This document shows positions 51,948 through 63,533 of a stretch of 64,000 nucleotides of DNA, one piece after another. The translations under genes and the position numbers were made by a program. Below the pieces are notes generated by a model, which had not been told where the DNA came from, searched no databases, and worked only from the letters and a program-made list of their open reading frames with translations. The stretch comes from Pseudomonas japonica (lineage in GTDB: Bacteria > Pseudomonadota > Gammaproteobacteria > Pseudomonadales > Pseudomonadaceae): the NCBI RefSeq assembly GCF_900188455.1, contig NZ_FZOL01000002.1:113293-177292 (forward strand), in the 5' to 3' direction. How positions within the stretch are numbered: position 1 is the stretch's first letter; every line of letters starts with the position of its first letter.

Positions 51948-52385
51948 TCATATTTGTAACATAAATGTTACCGGACCATCATTGACCAGATGGACCTGCA
52001 TGTCGGCACCGAAGCGGCCACTGCCGACAGTCCCGTGCTTGAGCCTTGCCTGCGCCAGCAGGTAGTCGAACAACTCGGCGCCGAGGGCTGGCGAGGCGGC
52101 GCTGGAGAAGCTCGGGCGCAGGCCGCTGCGGGTGTCGGCGGCGAGGGTGAACTGCGACACCAGCAACAGGCCGCCGTCGATATCCTTGAGCGACAGGTTC
52201 ATCTTGCCCTGCGGATCGCTGAAGACCCGGTAGTTGAGCAACTTGTGCAGGAGCTTGTCGGCGTGCTCGGGGGTATCCCCCGGTTCCACCGCGACCAGCA
52301 CCAGCAGGCCCTGGTCGATGGAACCGACGATCTCGCCCTCCACTTCCACGCGTGCGCCCCGCACGCGTTGCAGCAAACCCTTCAC
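51948..52385 (-). CDS. dtd: D-aminoacyl-tRNA deacylase
   Basis: A 145-residue proofreading enzyme that frees D-amino acids (and glycine from tRNA-Ala) from tRNA. The two family motifs are seen: [16 protein letters not shown] in place of the SxQFTL-linked loop region (with [12 protein letters not shown] just before) and the C-terminal NDGPVTFML Gly-cisPro motif. Overlaps pip by 4 bases. Confidence 0.95.
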   Translation of the reverse strand: MKGLLQRVRGARVEVEGEIVGSIDQGLLVLVAVEPGDTPEHADKLLHKLLNYRVFSDPQGKMNLSLKDIDGGLLLVSQFTLAADTRSGLRPSFSSAASPALGAELFDYLLAQARLKHGTVGSGRFGADMQVHLVNDGPVTFMLQI

Positions 52386-53356
52386 GCTTCGTCCAGCGGC
52401 AGGTCGAGCAGGCGCCGGGCCATCTGGTCGGCGGCGCGCACCAGCGCGTCGGTGATGCCTGGCTCGGAGGCAGCGTGACCGGCGTCGCGGATCACCTTCA
52501 GTTCGCTGTTCGGCCAGGCCTGGTGCAGTTCCCAGGCATTGTCCAGCGGGCAGATCACGTCATAGCGGCCATGCACGATCACCGCCGGCAGGTGGGCGAT
52601 CTTCGGCATGTCGCGAATCAGCTGGTTTTCTTCGAGGAAGGCATTGTTGACGAAGTAGTGGCATTCGATCCGGGCGATCGACAGCGCGCGCTGCGGCTCG
52701 GAGAAGCGATCGACCACCAGCGGGTTGGGACGCAGCGTGGCGGTGCGGCCTTCCCAGGTCGACCAGGCCTTGGCGGCGTGCATCTGGGCGATCTGGTCGT
52801 TGCCGGTGAGGCGCTTGTGGAAGGCCTGGACCAGGTCGTTGCGTTCTTCCTGGGGGATCGGCGCGATGTAGTCCTGCCAGTAGTCGGGGAACAGGCGGCT
52901 GGCGCCACCGCTCTGGTAGAACCAGTCGATCTCCTGCGGACGGCAGAGGAAGATGCCGCGCAGGATCAGGCCATGGACGCGCTCGGGGTGGGTCTGGGCG
53001 TAGGCCAGGGCCAGCGTGGAGCCCCAGGAGCCACCGAACAGTACCCATTTCTCGATGCCCAGGTGCTTGCGAATGCGCTCCAGGTCTTCGACCAGGTGCC
53101 AGGTGGTGTTGTTTTCCAGGCTGGCGTGGGGCGTGGAGCGGCCGCAGCCGCGCTGGTCGAAGGTGATGATGCGGTAGACGGTGGGGTCGAAGTAGCAGCG
53201 GCTCTGGGCATCGCACCCGGCGCCAGGGCCACCGTGAATGAACACCACCGGCAGACCTTCCGGGGAACCACTTTCATCGACGTACAGTACATGCGGTGCT
53301 TCGACTGCCAGATCGTGCCGGGCGTAGGGTTTGATCTGTGGGTACAAGGTCTGCAT
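52382..53356 (-). CDS. pip: Proline iminopeptidase
   Basis: A 324-residue alpha/beta-hydrolase that removes N-terminal proline from peptides. It has the oxyanion region [17 protein letters not shown], the nucleophile elbow [14 protein letters not shown] (Ser near residue 109), the [17 protein letters not shown]sp segment and a C-terminal His in [10 protein letters not shown]. Upstream of dtd with a 4-base overlap; the pair is conserved in pseudomonads. Confidence 0.95.
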   Translation of the reverse strand: MQTLYPQIKPYARHDLAVEAPHVLYVDESGSPEGLPVVFIHGGPGAGCDAQSRCYFDPTVYRIITFDQRGCGRSTPHASLENNTTWHLVEDLERIRKHLGIEKWVLFGGSWGSTLALAYAQTHPERVHGLILRGIFLCRPQEIDWFYQSGGASRLFPDYWQDYIAPIPQEERNDLVQAFHKRLTGNDQIAQMHAAKAWSTWEGRTATLRPNPLVVDRFSEPQRALSIARIECHYFVNNAFLEENQLIRDMPKIAHLPAVIVHGRYDVICPLDNAWELHQAWPNSELKVIRDAGHAASEPGITDALVRAADQMARRLLDLPLDEA

Positions 53357-53464
53357 TACGCACTCCGTGTGGGAATTATTCTGCCGTTGGGCATCATAAA
53401 CCCGAATTGCGCTTTGAGCATGCCCCCATGGGTCAACTGTTCTGCAGACTGACCGCGATGCTCT

Positions 53465-53602
53465 GTAGGAGCGTGGCTTGCCCGCGAAGGACCGCGCAGC
53501 GGTCCCGGTTCCCTATCTGCCGCCAGGAGAGAGCATGGGTCTGTCTGTAGATCAGGAACAGGGACCGCTGCGCGGTCCTTCGCGGGCAAGCCACGCTCCT
53601 AC
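53465..53602. repeat. REP pair (inverted), GTAGGAGCG family
   Basis: Two full REP copies in inverted orientation with the spacer holding an unrelated ~40-base sequence. It lies between pip and hutG, and may end the hut transcript, since no classical terminator is visible after hutG. Confidence 0.92.
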
Positions 53603-53626
53603 GGGGGTTGGGCAATCGTGTTCGCG

Positions 53627-54418
53627 TCAGCCTTTGGCCCAGGCCAGGGTTGCTTCCAGCAATTGCCGGAGGACGACCTGCGTCGGCCCTGCCAGGTCAT
53701 CCCGATAGGTGAACGGCTCCACCTCCTCCATATAAGTGCTCTGCGCCAGCTCCAGTTGCACCGCATGGATATCGTTCGCCGGATCACCGTAATGCCGGGT
53801 GATATGCCCACCCTTGAAGCGCCCGTTCAGCACATGGCTGTAGCCCTGCGCCTCACCGCACACCGCTTCCAGCCGCGCAGCCAGTTGCGGGTCGCAGCTC
53901 GCACCATTGAAGGTGCCCAGGTTGAAGTCCGGCAGCTTGCCGTCGAACAGATGCGGCACATGGGACCGAATCGAATGGGCATCCCACAGCAGCGCATAGC
54001 CGAACTTCTCTTTCAGCCGCGCCAGCTCGTTGCGCAGGGTGTCGTGATACGGCCGCCAGATCCCTTCCAGGTAACCGGCCCGCTCCTCGACGGACGGCAC
54101 CCTGCCCTCCTCGAACAGCGGGCTGCCATCGAACAGCGTCGCCGGATACAGCCCGGTGGTCGCACCCACATATAAAGGCTGGTCGTCCTCGGGCCGGTTC
54201 AGGTCGATGACGAATCGCGAATACTCGGCCGCCACCACGCTCGCCCCCAGCTCCCGAACGAAGTCGTACAGCTGCGGGATATGCCAGTCGGTGTCCGGCA
54301 GGCTGCGCGCGGGCGCCACCAGCCCGTCGCGCACCGCCGGAGTCAGTTTCAGTCCGGCGTGGGGCATGCTGATCAGCAGCGGCAGCGTGCCCTGGTGAAA
54401 ACTCAGAACCTTGTCCAT
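53627..54418 (-). CDS. hutG: N-formylglutamate amidohydrolase
   Basis: A 263-residue deformylase, the last hut step in the five-step pathway, giving formate and glutamate from N-formylglutamate. Typical motifs: LPLLISMPHAGLKLTPAV near the N-terminus, DTDWHIPQLYDF, SRFVIDLNRPEDDQPLY, LLWDAHSIRSHVPHLFDG and the GGHITRHYG loop. Its presence means the pathway does not stop at formamide release. Last gene of the operon. Confidence 0.96.
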   Translation of the reverse strand: MDKVLSFHQGTLPLLISMPHAGLKLTPAVRDGLVAPARSLPDTDWHIPQLYDFVRELGASVVAAEYSRFVIDLNRPEDDQPLYVGATTGLYPATLFDGSPLFEEGRVPSVEERAGYLEGIWRPYHDTLRNELARLKEKFGYALLWDAHSIRSHVPHLFDGKLPDFNLGTFNGASCDPQLAARLEAVCGEAQGYSHVLNGRFKGGHITRHYGDPANDIHAVQLELAQSTYMEEVEPFTYRDDLAGPTQVVLRQLLEATLAWAKG

Positions 54419-54428
54419 CGTCGTTGCC

Positions 54429-55634
54429 TCAATCAGTCAGTTCGACGCCGTGGCGCACCACGCGCTTGTCCAGTTCGCCACCCAGCCAGTACGCCAGGTC
54501 GGCCGGGCGCTCGATATCCCAGGCGACGAAGTCGGCGACCTTGCCCACCTCCAGCGAGCCATGGCTGTCACCCAGCCCCAGTGCCGTGGCGGCATGCACG
54601 GTGACGCCGGCCAGGGCTTCCTCCGGGGTCATGCGGAACAGGGTGCAGGCCATGTTCAGCATCAGGCGCAGCGACAGCGCCGGTGAGGTGCCGGGGTTGA
54701 GGTCGCTGGCGATGGCAATCTTCACCCCGTGCTTGCGCAGGGCGTCCATCGGCGGCAACTGGGTTTCACGCAGGTAATAGAAGGCACCGGGCAGCAGCAC
54801 GGCGACTGTACCGGCGGCGGCCATGGCGATGGCGTCGTCCTCGGTCATGAACTCCAGATGATCGGCGGACAACCCGTGATAGCGCGCCGCCAGGCTGGAG
54901 CCGGCCAGGGACGAAAGTTGCTCGGCATGCAGCTTGACCGGCAGCCCCAGCTCCCGTGCCTTGATGAACACCCGCTCGACCTGCTCCGGCGAAAACGCCA
55001 GGTACTCGCAGAAGGCATCCACCGCATCCACCAGCCCCTCGGCGGCCAGCGCCGGGAGCATGACGTCGCAGATATGGGTGATGTAGTCGTCGCTGCGCTC
55101 CTTGTATTCCGGTGGCAAGGCATGGGCCGCCAGGCAGGTGGCGCGCACGGTCAGCGGCAGGGTCGCGCCAAGACGACGGGCGACCTTGAGCATCTTGCGC
55201 TCGTTGTCCAGATCCAGGCCGTAGCCGGACTTGATCTCCAGGGTGGTCACGCCATCGCGCATCAGCGCCCGCACCCGACGCAGGGCGCTGGCGTACAGTT
55301 CATCCTCGCTGGCCGCGCGGGTGGCGCGCACGGTGCTGGCGATGCCGCCGCCCTGGGCGGCGATCTCGGCGTAGCTGACACCCTGCAGGCGCTGTTCGAA
55401 TTCACCGCTGCGGTTGCCGCCGAACACCGTGTGGGTGTGGCAGTCGATCAAGCCAGGGGTGACCCAGGCACCGCCCAGGTCGACCTGCCGTTCCACCGCC
55501 AGCTCCGGCAGCGACTGACGCGGGCCGATCCAGACGATGCGCCCGGCCTCGCTGACGATCGCCGCGTCCTCGATGATCGAGTAGTTGCCCTGGGCCATGC
55601 TCGCCACATGACAGTGCCGCCAGAGGGTCTTCAT
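54429..55634 (-). CDS. hutI: Imidazolonepropionase
   Basis: A 401-residue amidohydrolase that opens the imidazolone ring to N-formimidoyl-glutamate. Metal motif [11 protein letters not shown] at about 62-72, [18 protein letters not shown], and VKLHAEQLS, with later DLNPGTSP. The start at 55634 ([16 protein letters not shown]) is the family start; six codons upstream another ATG overlaps hutH2. Follows hutH2 by 14 bases. Confidence 0.96.
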   Translation of the reverse strand: MKTLWRHCHVASMAQGNYSIIEDAAIVSEAGRIVWIGPRQSLPELAVERQVDLGGAWVTPGLIDCHTHTVFGGNRSGEFEQRLQGVSYAEIAAQGGGIASTVRATRAASEDELYASALRRVRALMRDGVTTLEIKSGYGLDLDNERKMLKVARRLGATLPLTVRATCLAAHALPPEYKERSDDYITHICDVMLPALAAEGLVDAVDAFCEYLAFSPEQVERVFIKARELGLPVKLHAEQLSSLAGSSLAARYHGLSADHLEFMTEDDAIAMAAAGTVAVLLPGAFYYLRETQLPPMDALRKHGVKIAIASDLNPGTSPALSLRLMLNMACTLFRMTPEEALAGVTVHAATALGLGDSHGSLEVGKVADFVAWDIERPADLAYWLGGELDKRVVRHGVELTD

Positions 55635-55648
55635 GCCGGTTTCCTCGC

Positions 55649-57184
55649 TCACGACAGGCTTGGCAGCACGCCGCCCGGCAGCAGACCGGTCAGGCGGGCT
55701 TCGGCGAGCAGTTGCACGGCGATCTCGATGTCCGGGGCGAAGAAGCGGTCCTTGTCGTAATGCGGCACGCGATCACGCAGCACCTTGCGGGCCTGCTCCA
55801 GCTTGACCGAGGTCTTCAGCCCGGTACGCAGGTCGAGCCCCTGGCAGGCGCCGAGCCATTCGATGGCGAGGATGCCGCGGGTGTTCTCGGCCATCTCCCA
55901 CAGGCGCTTGCCGGCGGCCGGGGCCATGGACACGTGGTCTTCCTGGTTGGCCGAGGTCGGCAGGCTGTCGACGCTGTGCGGATGGGACAGCGCCTTGTTC
56001 TCGCTGGCCAGGGCCGCGGCGGTGACCTGGGCGATCATGAAGCCGGAGTTGACCCCGCCGTTTTCCACGAGGAACGGCGGCAGTTGCGACATGTGCTTGT
56101 CCATCATCAGCGAGATGCGGCGCTCGCTCAGCGAACCGATCTCGGCAATGGCCAGGGCCATGTTGTCGGCGGCCATGGCCACCGGTTCGGCGTGGAAGTT
56201 GCCGCCGGAAATCACGTCACCCTGCTCGGCGAACACCAGCGGGTTGTCGGACACCGCGTTGGCCTCGACGGCCAGCACTTCGGCGGCCTGACGCAGCTGG
56301 GTCAGGCAGGCGCCCATGACCTGCGGCTGGCAGCGCAGCGAGTACGGATCCTGGACCTTGCCGCAGTTTTCGTGGGAGGCGGACACCTCGCTGCCGTCAC
56401 TGAGCAGGTTGCGGTAGCAGGCAGCGGCATCGATCTGCCCGCGCTGGCCGCGGGCGGCATGGATGCGCGCATCGAACGGCGAACGCGAGCCGAGCACCGC
56501 TTCCACGGTCAAGCCGCCGCAGGCGACGGCGGCGGCGAACAGGTCCTCGGCTTCGAACAGGCCACGCAGGGCGTAGGCGGTCGAGGCCTGGGTGCCGTTG
56601 AGCAGCGCCAGCCCTTCCTTGGCCGCCAGGGTCAGCGGCTCCAGGCCGGCCACCGCCAGGGCTTCAACCGCCGGCAGCCATTCGCCCTTGTAGCGCGCCT
56701 TGCCTTCGCCGAGCAGGACCAGCGACATGTGCGCCAGCGGCGCGAGGTCGCCGGAGGCGCCCACCGAGCCTTTCAACGGAATGTGCGGATAGACCTCGGC
56801 GTTGACCAGGGCGATCAGCGCGTCGATCACCTTGCGCCGGATCCCGGAGAAACCCCGGCTCAGGCTGTTGATCTTGAGCACCATGATCAGCCGCACCATG
56901 GCGTCATCCAGCGGCGCGCCGATGCCGGCGGCGTGGGACAGCACCAGCGAGCGCTGGAGGTTTTCCAGGTCGTGGCTGGCGATGCGGGTCGAGGCCAGCA
57001 GGCCGAACCCGGTGTTGATGCCGTAGGCGGTACGGTCTTCGGCGAGGATCTGTTCGACACAGGCGACGCTGGCGTCGATCTGCGCCGCGGCGCTGGCGAC
57101 CAGGCTCAGGCGCGCGGGCTTCTCGTAGACAGCGCGCAGGTCGGCGAGGGTGGCCTGGCCGGGGATCAAATTGAAAATGTGCAT
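55649..57184 (-). CDS. hutH2: Histidine ammonia-lyase, active copy (HutH2)
   Basis: A 511-residue lyase that removes ammonia from histidine, giving urocanate. The self-cyclising triad Ala143-Ser144-Gly145 (in [16 protein letters not shown]) that forms the MIO electrophile is intact. So are [42 protein letters not shown] and NQEDHVSM, matching the catalytic residues of P. putida HAL. The start at 57184 ([13 protein letters not shown]) is chosen because longer versions run through hutH1 sequence. In SBW25 the copy in this position is the one needed for growth on histidine. Confidence 0.96.
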   Translation of the reverse strand: MHIFNLIPGQATLADLRAVYEKPARLSLVASAAAQIDASVACVEQILAEDRTAYGINTGFGLLASTRIASHDLENLQRSLVLSHAAGIGAPLDDAMVRLIMVLKINSLSRGFSGIRRKVIDALIALVNAEVYPHIPLKGSVGASGDLAPLAHMSLVLLGEGKARYKGEWLPAVEALAVAGLEPLTLAAKEGLALLNGTQASTAYALRGLFEAEDLFAAAVACGGLTVEAVLGSRSPFDARIHAARGQRGQIDAAACYRNLLSDGSEVSASHENCGKVQDPYSLRCQPQVMGACLTQLRQAAEVLAVEANAVSDNPLVFAEQGDVISGGNFHAEPVAMAADNMALAIAEIGSLSERRISLMMDKHMSQLPPFLVENGGVNSGFMIAQVTAAALASENKALSHPHSVDSLPTSANQEDHVSMAPAAGKRLWEMAENTRGILAIEWLGACQGLDLRTGLKTSVKLEQARKVLRDRVPHYDKDRFFAPDIEIAVQLLAEARLTGLLPGGVLPSLS

Positions 57185-57206
57185 GTTCTGGCTCCTTGTC
57201 GTGGTT

Positions 57207-58727
57207 TCAGAGCAGCGCCGGCAGGACGTGCCGGGGCAGTTGCGGCTGTTTGAGCAGCGCGGCCGTGGTGGCGATATCCGGCGCCAGCCAACGGTCCTGC
57301 AGGTAGGCCGGAACCCGTTCGCGCAGCAGTTGCCAGGCGCGTCCGGTGCCCGCGCCGAAACGCTGCTCCTTGAGGAATTCGAAGGCCTGGGCCGCCAGCA
57401 GGTACTCGATGGCGAGGATCTGCGTGCAGTTTTCCAGGGATTTGTGCAGCTTGAGCGCGGCACTGGTGCCGAGGCTCAGGTGGTCTTCCTGCAGGCCCGA
57501 GGTGACGAAGTTGTCGACCACCGCCGGCTGCGCCAACTGGCGGTTCTCGGCGCACAGCGAAGCGGCGACGTACTGGACGATCATCATCCCGGAATTGACC
57601 CCCGGCTCGCTGACCAGGAACGCCGGCAGCCCGCTGACATGCGGGTTGACCAGACGGTCCAGGCGCCGCTCGGCGATGGCCCCGATCTCGGCCACCGCCA
57701 CGGCCAGCAGGTCGGCGGCCATGGCCACGGACTGGCCGTGCGGGTTGGCCTGGGACATCACCCGGAAATCCTCCGGGGTACCCAGCAGCAGCGGATTGTC
57801 GGTGGCCGAGTTGAGTTCGGTCTCGACCTGCCGCGCGGCATGCGCCAACTGGTCGCGGGAGGCCCCGTGGACCTGCGGGATGGAACGGATGCTCAGGGCG
57901 TCCTGGGTACGGATGCCCTTGCTGCTGGCGATCACTTCGCTGCCGTCGAGCAGCGCGCGCAGGTTGGCGCCGACCTGCTGCATGCCCGGATGGGGCTTGA
58001 GGGCGATGATGTCTTCGTCGAAGGCGGCGATCTGTCCGCGCTGCGCCTCGAAACTCATCGCCGCGATGATATCGGCCCACTCCAGCAGGTGCGTGGCGTC
58101 GGCCAGGGCCAGGCAGCTCAGACCGGTCATGCACGGCGTACCGTTGACCAGGCACAGGCCGTCCTTGGCGCCCAGTTGCACCGGGGCCAGGCCTTCCTCG
58201 GCCAGGGCCGCGGCGGCATCGACGATCTGCCCGCGATAGCTGACCTTGCCGACGCCGAGCAGGCAGATGCCGACATGGGCCATATGGGTCAGGTAACCCA
58301 CCGAGCCCTGGGACGGCACCTGCGGCGTGATTCCGCGCTCCAGCAGGGCCAGCAGCGCTTCCACTACCGGGCGCTGGATCCCCGACTTGCCATGGCTGAA
58401 GTTGACGATGGCGGCGCAGATGATCGCCCGGGTCTGCTCGTCGCTGAGCACCGGACCGACACCACAGGCATGGCTGAGCAGGGTGTTGCGCGACAGCTGG
58501 CTGAGTTGCTCGCCTTGCAGGGCGACGTTGCACAGCGCGCCGAGGCCGGTGTTGACCCCGTAGGCACGCTCGCCGCTTTCGACGATGCGGCGGACGATGG
58601 CCTGGGCATTCTCGATCCGCGCCCAGGCACTGTAGGACAGGCTGAGGCTGGCGCCGTGGCGGGCCACGGCGACGATGTCCTGCCAACGCAGCGGGGCGTC
58701 GGCGATAACGACCTTGTCTTGCGGCAT
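57207..58727 (-). CDS. hutH1: HutH1, ammonia-lyase paralogue lacking the MIO triad
   Basis: A 506-residue aromatic amino-acid lyase fold protein, clearly homologous to hutH2. The cofactor segment, however, reads GSVG(141-144)-Tyr145-Leu-Thr-His, with the Ala-Ser-Gly-Asp deleted, so MIO cannot form. By HAL numbering Tyr280 is Leu (QDALSIR for QDPYSLR) and Phe329 is Leu (DNPLLL), while the Tyr53, His83, Asn195, Gln277, Arg283 and Glu414 equivalents remain. ORF is full length and intact, so it is maintained. Start at 58727 has AGGA 5 bases upstream; an ATG at 58739 overlapping the hutV stop is an alternative. Probably not a lyase; binding, structural or regulatory role inferred. Confidence 0.9.
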   Translation of the reverse strand: MPQDKVVIADAPLRWQDIVAVARHGASLSLSYSAWARIENAQAIVRRIVESGERAYGVNTGLGALCNVALQGEQLSQLSRNTLLSHACGVGPVLSDEQTRAIICAAIVNFSHGKSGIQRPVVEALLALLERGITPQVPSQGSVGYLTHMAHVGICLLGVGKVSYRGQIVDAAAALAEEGLAPVQLGAKDGLCLVNGTPCMTGLSCLALADATHLLEWADIIAAMSFEAQRGQIAAFDEDIIALKPHPGMQQVGANLRALLDGSEVIASSKGIRTQDALSIRSIPQVHGASRDQLAHAARQVETELNSATDNPLLLGTPEDFRVMSQANPHGQSVAMAADLLAVAVAEIGAIAERRLDRLVNPHVSGLPAFLVSEPGVNSGMMIVQYVAASLCAENRQLAQPAVVDNFVTSGLQEDHLSLGTSAALKLHKSLENCTQILAIEYLLAAQAFEFLKEQRFGAGTGRAWQLLRERVPAYLQDRWLAPDIATTAALLKQPQLPRHVLPALL

Positions 58728-58735
58728 GGCGGTCC

Positions 58736-59562
<827 letters not shown>

Positions 59563-59566
<4 letters not shown>

Positions 59567-60423
59567 TTGCTCACCTCATGCCGCGCCCGGCCGTAGGCCT
59601 GGGTGATGCGGTCGATCACCACCGCGAGAATCACGATTGCCAGCCCGGCTTCCAGGCCGCGACCGACGTTCAGGGTCTGAATGCCCACCAGCACGTCCTC
59701 GCCGAGGCCGCGGGCGCCGATCATCGAGGCGATCACCACCATCGACAGGGCCATCATGGTGGTCTGGTTGATGCCCGCCATGATGCTTGGCAGGGCCAGC
59801 GGCAGCTGCACGCCGAACAGTTGCTGCCAGCGGTTGGCGCCAAAGGCGTTGATCGCTTCCATGACTTCGCCATCGACCTGGCGGATGCCCAGGTCGGTGA
59901 GGCGGATCAGCGGCGGCGCGGCGTAGATCACCGTGGCGAAGATCGCCGGGACCTTGCCCAGGCCGAACAGCATCAGCACCGGGATCAGGTACACGAAGCT
60001 GGGCATGGTCTGCATGATGTCGAGCAGCGGCATCAGCACTGCGCGCAGACGGTCGCTGCGCGCCGAGAGGATGCCCAGGGGGATGCCGATCAGCACCGAG
60101 ATCAGCGTCGCCACCAGCATCAGCGCCAGGGTCTGCATGAGCTTGTCCCACAGCCCCACCGCCCCTACCAGGAACAGTAGGCCGACGATCACCACGGTGG
60201 GCAGCACACGGCGGGTGGCGTGCCAGGCGATGAGACCGACCACCGCCAGCATCAGCCACCAGGGCGTGGCCCGCAGCAGGCCTTCGAGGTTGACGATGGC
60301 CCAGAGCAGGGTGTCGGAGATCTGCCGGAACACATCACCGTAGTTGGTCACCAGCGCATCGACCCAGCCGTTGACCCAGTCGGCGATGGAGAAGGTAAAG
60401 TTTTCGGGGAACATAGGGTTCAC
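59563..60423 (-). CDS. hutW: HutW, permease of the HutXWV transporter
   Basis: A 286-residue permease of the ProW/OpuAB family. It begins [37 protein letters not shown], the long N-terminal extension of this family, followed by about six membrane helices; the [36 protein letters not shown] and [25 protein letters not shown] (EAA loop) segments are typical. Confidence 0.95.
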
Positions 60424-60450
60424 TCATCACTCATCAGGTGGAAAAGGTGC

Positions 60451-61419
60451 TCAGAGCGCCGCGTCGATCTTCTTCGCCGCGTCTTCGCTGACCCACGCAT
60501 GCCAGATTTCAGGATGTTCCTTGAGGAAGGCTTTGGCCAGCTTCGGCGACTCGATGCGCTCCTTGGTCATGCGCGCCAGGTTCTGGTTGAGCAGGTCGAT
60601 CGGCAGGTTGACCTTCTCCAGCACCGCGACCAGTTCTGGAGCGCCTTCGTGGAAGGCTTTCGACAGGCCGACCTTGATGCTCACGCTCTTGTCGACACCG
60701 GGCTTTTCATCCAGTTTGATCAGGTCCACCTGACCCATCAGCGGGGTCGGGGTCCAGTAATAGAAGAGGATCGGCTCGCCGCGCTTGTAGCTCGACAGCA
60801 CCGCCGCATCCAGGGCCGGGCCGGTGCCCGGGCGGAAATTGGTGTAGCTGCTTTCCAGGCCGTAGTCCTTGAGCATCGCTGAGTTGTCCAGCTCGCAGGT
60901 CCAGCCGGCCGGGCAGTTGTAGAAACGCCCCTTGGACGGTTCTTCCGGGTCCTTGAACACCGCCGCGTACTGGCCCAGGTCGGCGATGGCCTTGAGGTTC
61001 GGCGCCTTGGCTTCCAGCTTGCGCTTGGCGTCACCCTCGACCACATAGCGCGGCACGTACCAGCCTTCGACGGCACCGACCACCGGCGCGCCGACGCCGA
61101 CCACCTTGCCGGCGGCCTCGGCCTTCTTCCACACCTCGCTGCGGCCGACCCACTCCTCGGCGAAGACCTGGATGTCATTGGTGCCCAGGGCGTTCTCCAT
61201 GGTGATGGAGTTGCCCGGCAGGCTGTCGGTTTCGCAGCCGTAGCCATTCTTCAGGACGAACTGCATGACGTCGGTCAGCAGCATCCCGCTTTCCCAGTTC
61301 AGTCCGGCGAATTTCACCGCCTTGCCGGATTCGCACCAGCCAGCGGCCTGGCTACCGCCCGACAGACTCAACAGGCCAAGGGCACACAGCGACGCAAGCA
61401 GGGTCTTGTTGGTTTTCAT
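60451..61419 (-). CDS. hutX: HutX, periplasmic binding protein of the HutXWV transporter
   Basis: A 322-residue OpuAC/ProX-type binding protein. Signal peptide ends at about 26 (GGSQAA before GWCESGKAVKFAGLNWESG). Several aromatic residues (WVGRSEVW, EGWYVPRYVVEG, FYYWTPTPLMG) match the ligand cage of the family. Position in the hut operon indicates histidine or urocanate as substrate, as shown for HutXWV in P. fluorescens. Confidence 0.94.
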   Translation of the reverse strand: MKTNKTLLASLCALGLLSLSGGSQAAGWCESGKAVKFAGLNWESGMLLTDVMQFVLKNGYGCETDSLPGNSITMENALGTNDIQVFAEEWVGRSEVWKKAEAAGKVVGVGAPVVGAVEGWYVPRYVVEGDAKRKLEAKAPNLKAIADLGQYAAVFKDPEEPSKGRFYNCPAGWTCELDNSAMLKDYGLESSYTNFRPGTGPALDAAVLSSYKRGEPILFYYWTPTPLMGQVDLIKLDEKPGVDKSVSIKVGLSKAFHEGAPELVAVLEKVNLPIDLLNQNLARMTKERIESPKLAKAFLKEHPEIWHAWVSEDAAKKIDAAL

Positions 61420-61541
61420 TGCATGACGCTCCCAAACAGGAAAGTGGATATCGGCAGTTCAGCGGCCCTTGGGCCAGGCGCCCGGTCGTCCCTTCCATGA
61501 AACGCCGCGACGGGGACCGCGCACGGCCCCCGCGACGCGGA

Positions 61542-63221
61542 TCAGCCGGTGATCATCGGCAGGTTCAGGCCCTGCTCTTTGGCACAGTCGATTGCAATCT
61601 GGTAGCCGGCGTCGGCATGACGCATCACACCGGTGCCCGGGTCGTTGGTCAGCACGCGGGCGATACGCTCGGCGGCTTCGTCGGTACCGTCGCAGACGAT
61701 GACCATGCCCGAGTGCTGCGAGAAGCCCATGCCCACGCCACCGCCGTGGTGCAGGGACACCCAGGTGGCACCGCTGGCGGTGTTCAGCAGGGCATTGAGC
61801 AGCGGCCAGTCGGACACGGCATCGGAACCGTCCTGCATCGCTTCGGTTTCACGGTTCGGGCTGGAGACCGAGCCGGAGTCGAGGTGATCGCGACCGATAA
61901 CGATAGGCGCGGAAAGCTCACCGCGACGGACCATTTCGTTGAATGCCAGGCCCAGCTTGGCGCGCAGGCCCAGGCCGACCCAGCAGATACGCGCCGGCAG
62001 GCCCTGGAAGCTGATGCGCTCGCGGGCCATGTCCAGCCAGTTGTGCAGGTGGGCGTCGTCCGGGATCAGTTCCTTGACCTTGGCGTCGGTCTTGTAGATG
62101 TCCTCGGCGTTGCCCGACAGCGCGGCCCAGCGGAACGGCCCGATGCCGCGGCAGAACAGCGGACGGATATAGGCCGGGACGAAGCCGGGGAAGTCGAAGG
62201 CATTGGCGACGCCCTCTTCTTTCGCCATCTGGCGGATGTTGTTGCCGTAGTCGAAGGTTGGGATGCCCTGCTTCTGGAAGTCCAGCATGGCCTGCACATG
62301 CACGGCCATGGACTGCTTGGCGGCCTTGACCACCGCGGCCGGCTCGGTTTTCGCGCGGTCGCGGTACTGCTCCCAGGTCCAGCCGGCCGGCAGGTAGCCG
62401 TTCAGTGGGTCGTGGGCGCTGGTCTGGTCGGTGACCATGTCCGGGCGCACGCCACGCTTGATCAGTTCCGGGAGGATTTCCGCAGCGTTGCCCAGCAGGG
62501 CGATGGAGATGGCCTTGCCTTCGGCGGTGTAGCGGGCGATGCGGTCCAGGGCGTCGTCGAGGTCCTTGGCCTGCTCGTCGACGTAGCGGCTGGACAGGCG
62601 GAAGTCGATGCGGCTCTGCTGGCATTCGATGTTCAGCGAGCAGGCGCCGGCCAGGGTCGCGGCCAGTGGCTGGGCGCCGCCCATGCCGCCGAGGCCGGCG
62701 GTCAGTACCCATTTGCCCTTGAGGTTGCCGTCGTAGTGCTGGCGACCGGCCTCGACGAAGGTTTCGTAGGTGCCCTGGACGATGCCCTGGCTACCGATGT
62801 AGATCCAACTGCCGGCGGTCATCTGGCCGTACATGGCCAGGCCCTTGGCATCCAGTTCGTTGAAGTGTTCCCAGTTGGCCCAGTGCGGTACCAGGTTGGA
62901 GTTGGCGATCAGCACGCGCGGGGCGTTGGCGTGGGTCTTGAACACGCCGACCGGCTTGCCGGACTGCACCAGCAGGGTCTCGTCGTCGTTCAGGTGGGTC
63001 AGGCTCTCGACGATCTTGTCGTAGCACGCCCAGTTGCGTGCCGCGCGACCGATACCGCCGTAGACCACCAGTTCTTTCGGGTTCTCCGCCACTTCCGGGT
63101 CGAGGTTGTTCATCAGCATGCGCAGCGGGGCTTCGGTCAGCCAGCTCTTGGCGGTGAGCTTGTTGCCGCGGGGGGCGCGGATTTCGACGTCACGGAATTT
63201 GTTCAGGTTGTTGTCAGTCAC
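61542..63221 (-). CDS. hutU: Urocanate hydratase
   Basis: A 559-residue NAD-containing urocanase, converting urocanate to imidazolonepropionate. Signatures: [36 protein letters not shown], the active-site Cys413 in ARICWVGLG (by position the Cys410 of P. putida urocanase) and [23 protein letters not shown]. First gene after the sigma-54 promoter; hutX follows after 122 bases containing a GC-rich imperfect inverted repeat. Confidence 0.97.
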   Translation of the reverse strand: MTDNNLNKFRDVEIRAPRGNKLTAKSWLTEAPLRMLMNNLDPEVAENPKELVVYGGIGRAARNWACYDKIVESLTHLNDDETLLVQSGKPVGVFKTHANAPRVLIANSNLVPHWANWEHFNELDAKGLAMYGQMTAGSWIYIGSQGIVQGTYETFVEAGRQHYDGNLKGKWVLTAGLGGMGGAQPLAATLAGACSLNIECQQSRIDFRLSSRYVDEQAKDLDDALDRIARYTAEGKAISIALLGNAAEILPELIKRGVRPDMVTDQTSAHDPLNGYLPAGWTWEQYRDRAKTEPAAVVKAAKQSMAVHVQAMLDFQKQGIPTFDYGNNIRQMAKEEGVANAFDFPGFVPAYIRPLFCRGIGPFRWAALSGNAEDIYKTDAKVKELIPDDAHLHNWLDMARERISFQGLPARICWVGLGLRAKLGLAFNEMVRRGELSAPIVIGRDHLDSGSVSSPNRETEAMQDGSDAVSDWPLLNALLNTASGATWVSLHHGGGVGMGFSQHSGMVIVCDGTDEAAERIARVLTNDPGTGVMRHADAGYQIAIDCAKEQGLNLPMITG

Positions 63222-63329
63222 GAAAGGGCTCCTCGAGCGATCTATCCAATCCCAACCAGGCGGTGGGCCAGCGGCGTTTACGAACAGCGCGGAGGGGACG
63301 GCCTATCCACTCATACGCACACATCTTTA

Positions 63330-63343
63330 CTTGTACATACAAG
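63330..63343. promoter_or_regulatory. Predicted HutC operator of hutU
   Basis: CTTGTACATACAAG contains TGTA-CA-TACA, the form of palindrome recognised by the urocanate-responsive repressor HutC in Pseudomonas. It spans about -6 to +8 relative to the predicted start site, where a repressor would block initiation. Confidence 0.75.
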
Positions 63344-63347
63344 CATA

Positions 63348-63363
63348 TGCAATTGGATTGCCA
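63348..63363 (-). promoter_or_regulatory. Sigma-54 promoter of the hutU operon
   Basis: On the minus strand TGGCAATCCAATTGCA: GG and GC exactly 10 bases apart, near-consensus TGGCA and TTGCA boxes. Predicted start near 63337, leader about 115 bases to the hutU ATG. Sigma-54 dependence with CbrAB/NtrBC activation is known for hut genes in pseudomonads. The rest of the 312-base gap 63222-63533 holds one hairpin (63475-63499) and presumably the activator sites. Confidence 0.75.
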
Positions 63364-63474
63364 ACCCTTGAAGTGGCTTCATGAAAAAACTCGGCGCATG
63401 CCTACAGCCCTTGTGGAACAAGGCCGGGAAATCTTGCAGAGGAGAATGGAGAAGACGGGAGGGAGCGCTGGGGA

Positions 63475-63499
63475 CCAAGGCGGCATTGCGCCACCTTGG
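63475..63499 (-). terminator. Hairpin downstream of hutD
   Basis: Ten-base stem CCAAGGTGGC / GCCGCCTTGG (minus strand, one G-T), loop GCAAT, 34 bases after the hutD stop; no T-tract. It may separate the hutCD transcript from the hutU promoter. Confidence 0.5.
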
Positions 63500-63533
63500 G
63501 GCATTCGGTAACAAAGTGTGCGCGAGTGGTGCG

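Noticed and set aside
57185..57463. N-terminal extension of hutH2
   Set aside because: The extra residues are another frame of hutH1; the conserved start [13 protein letters not shown] at 57184 gives the family length.
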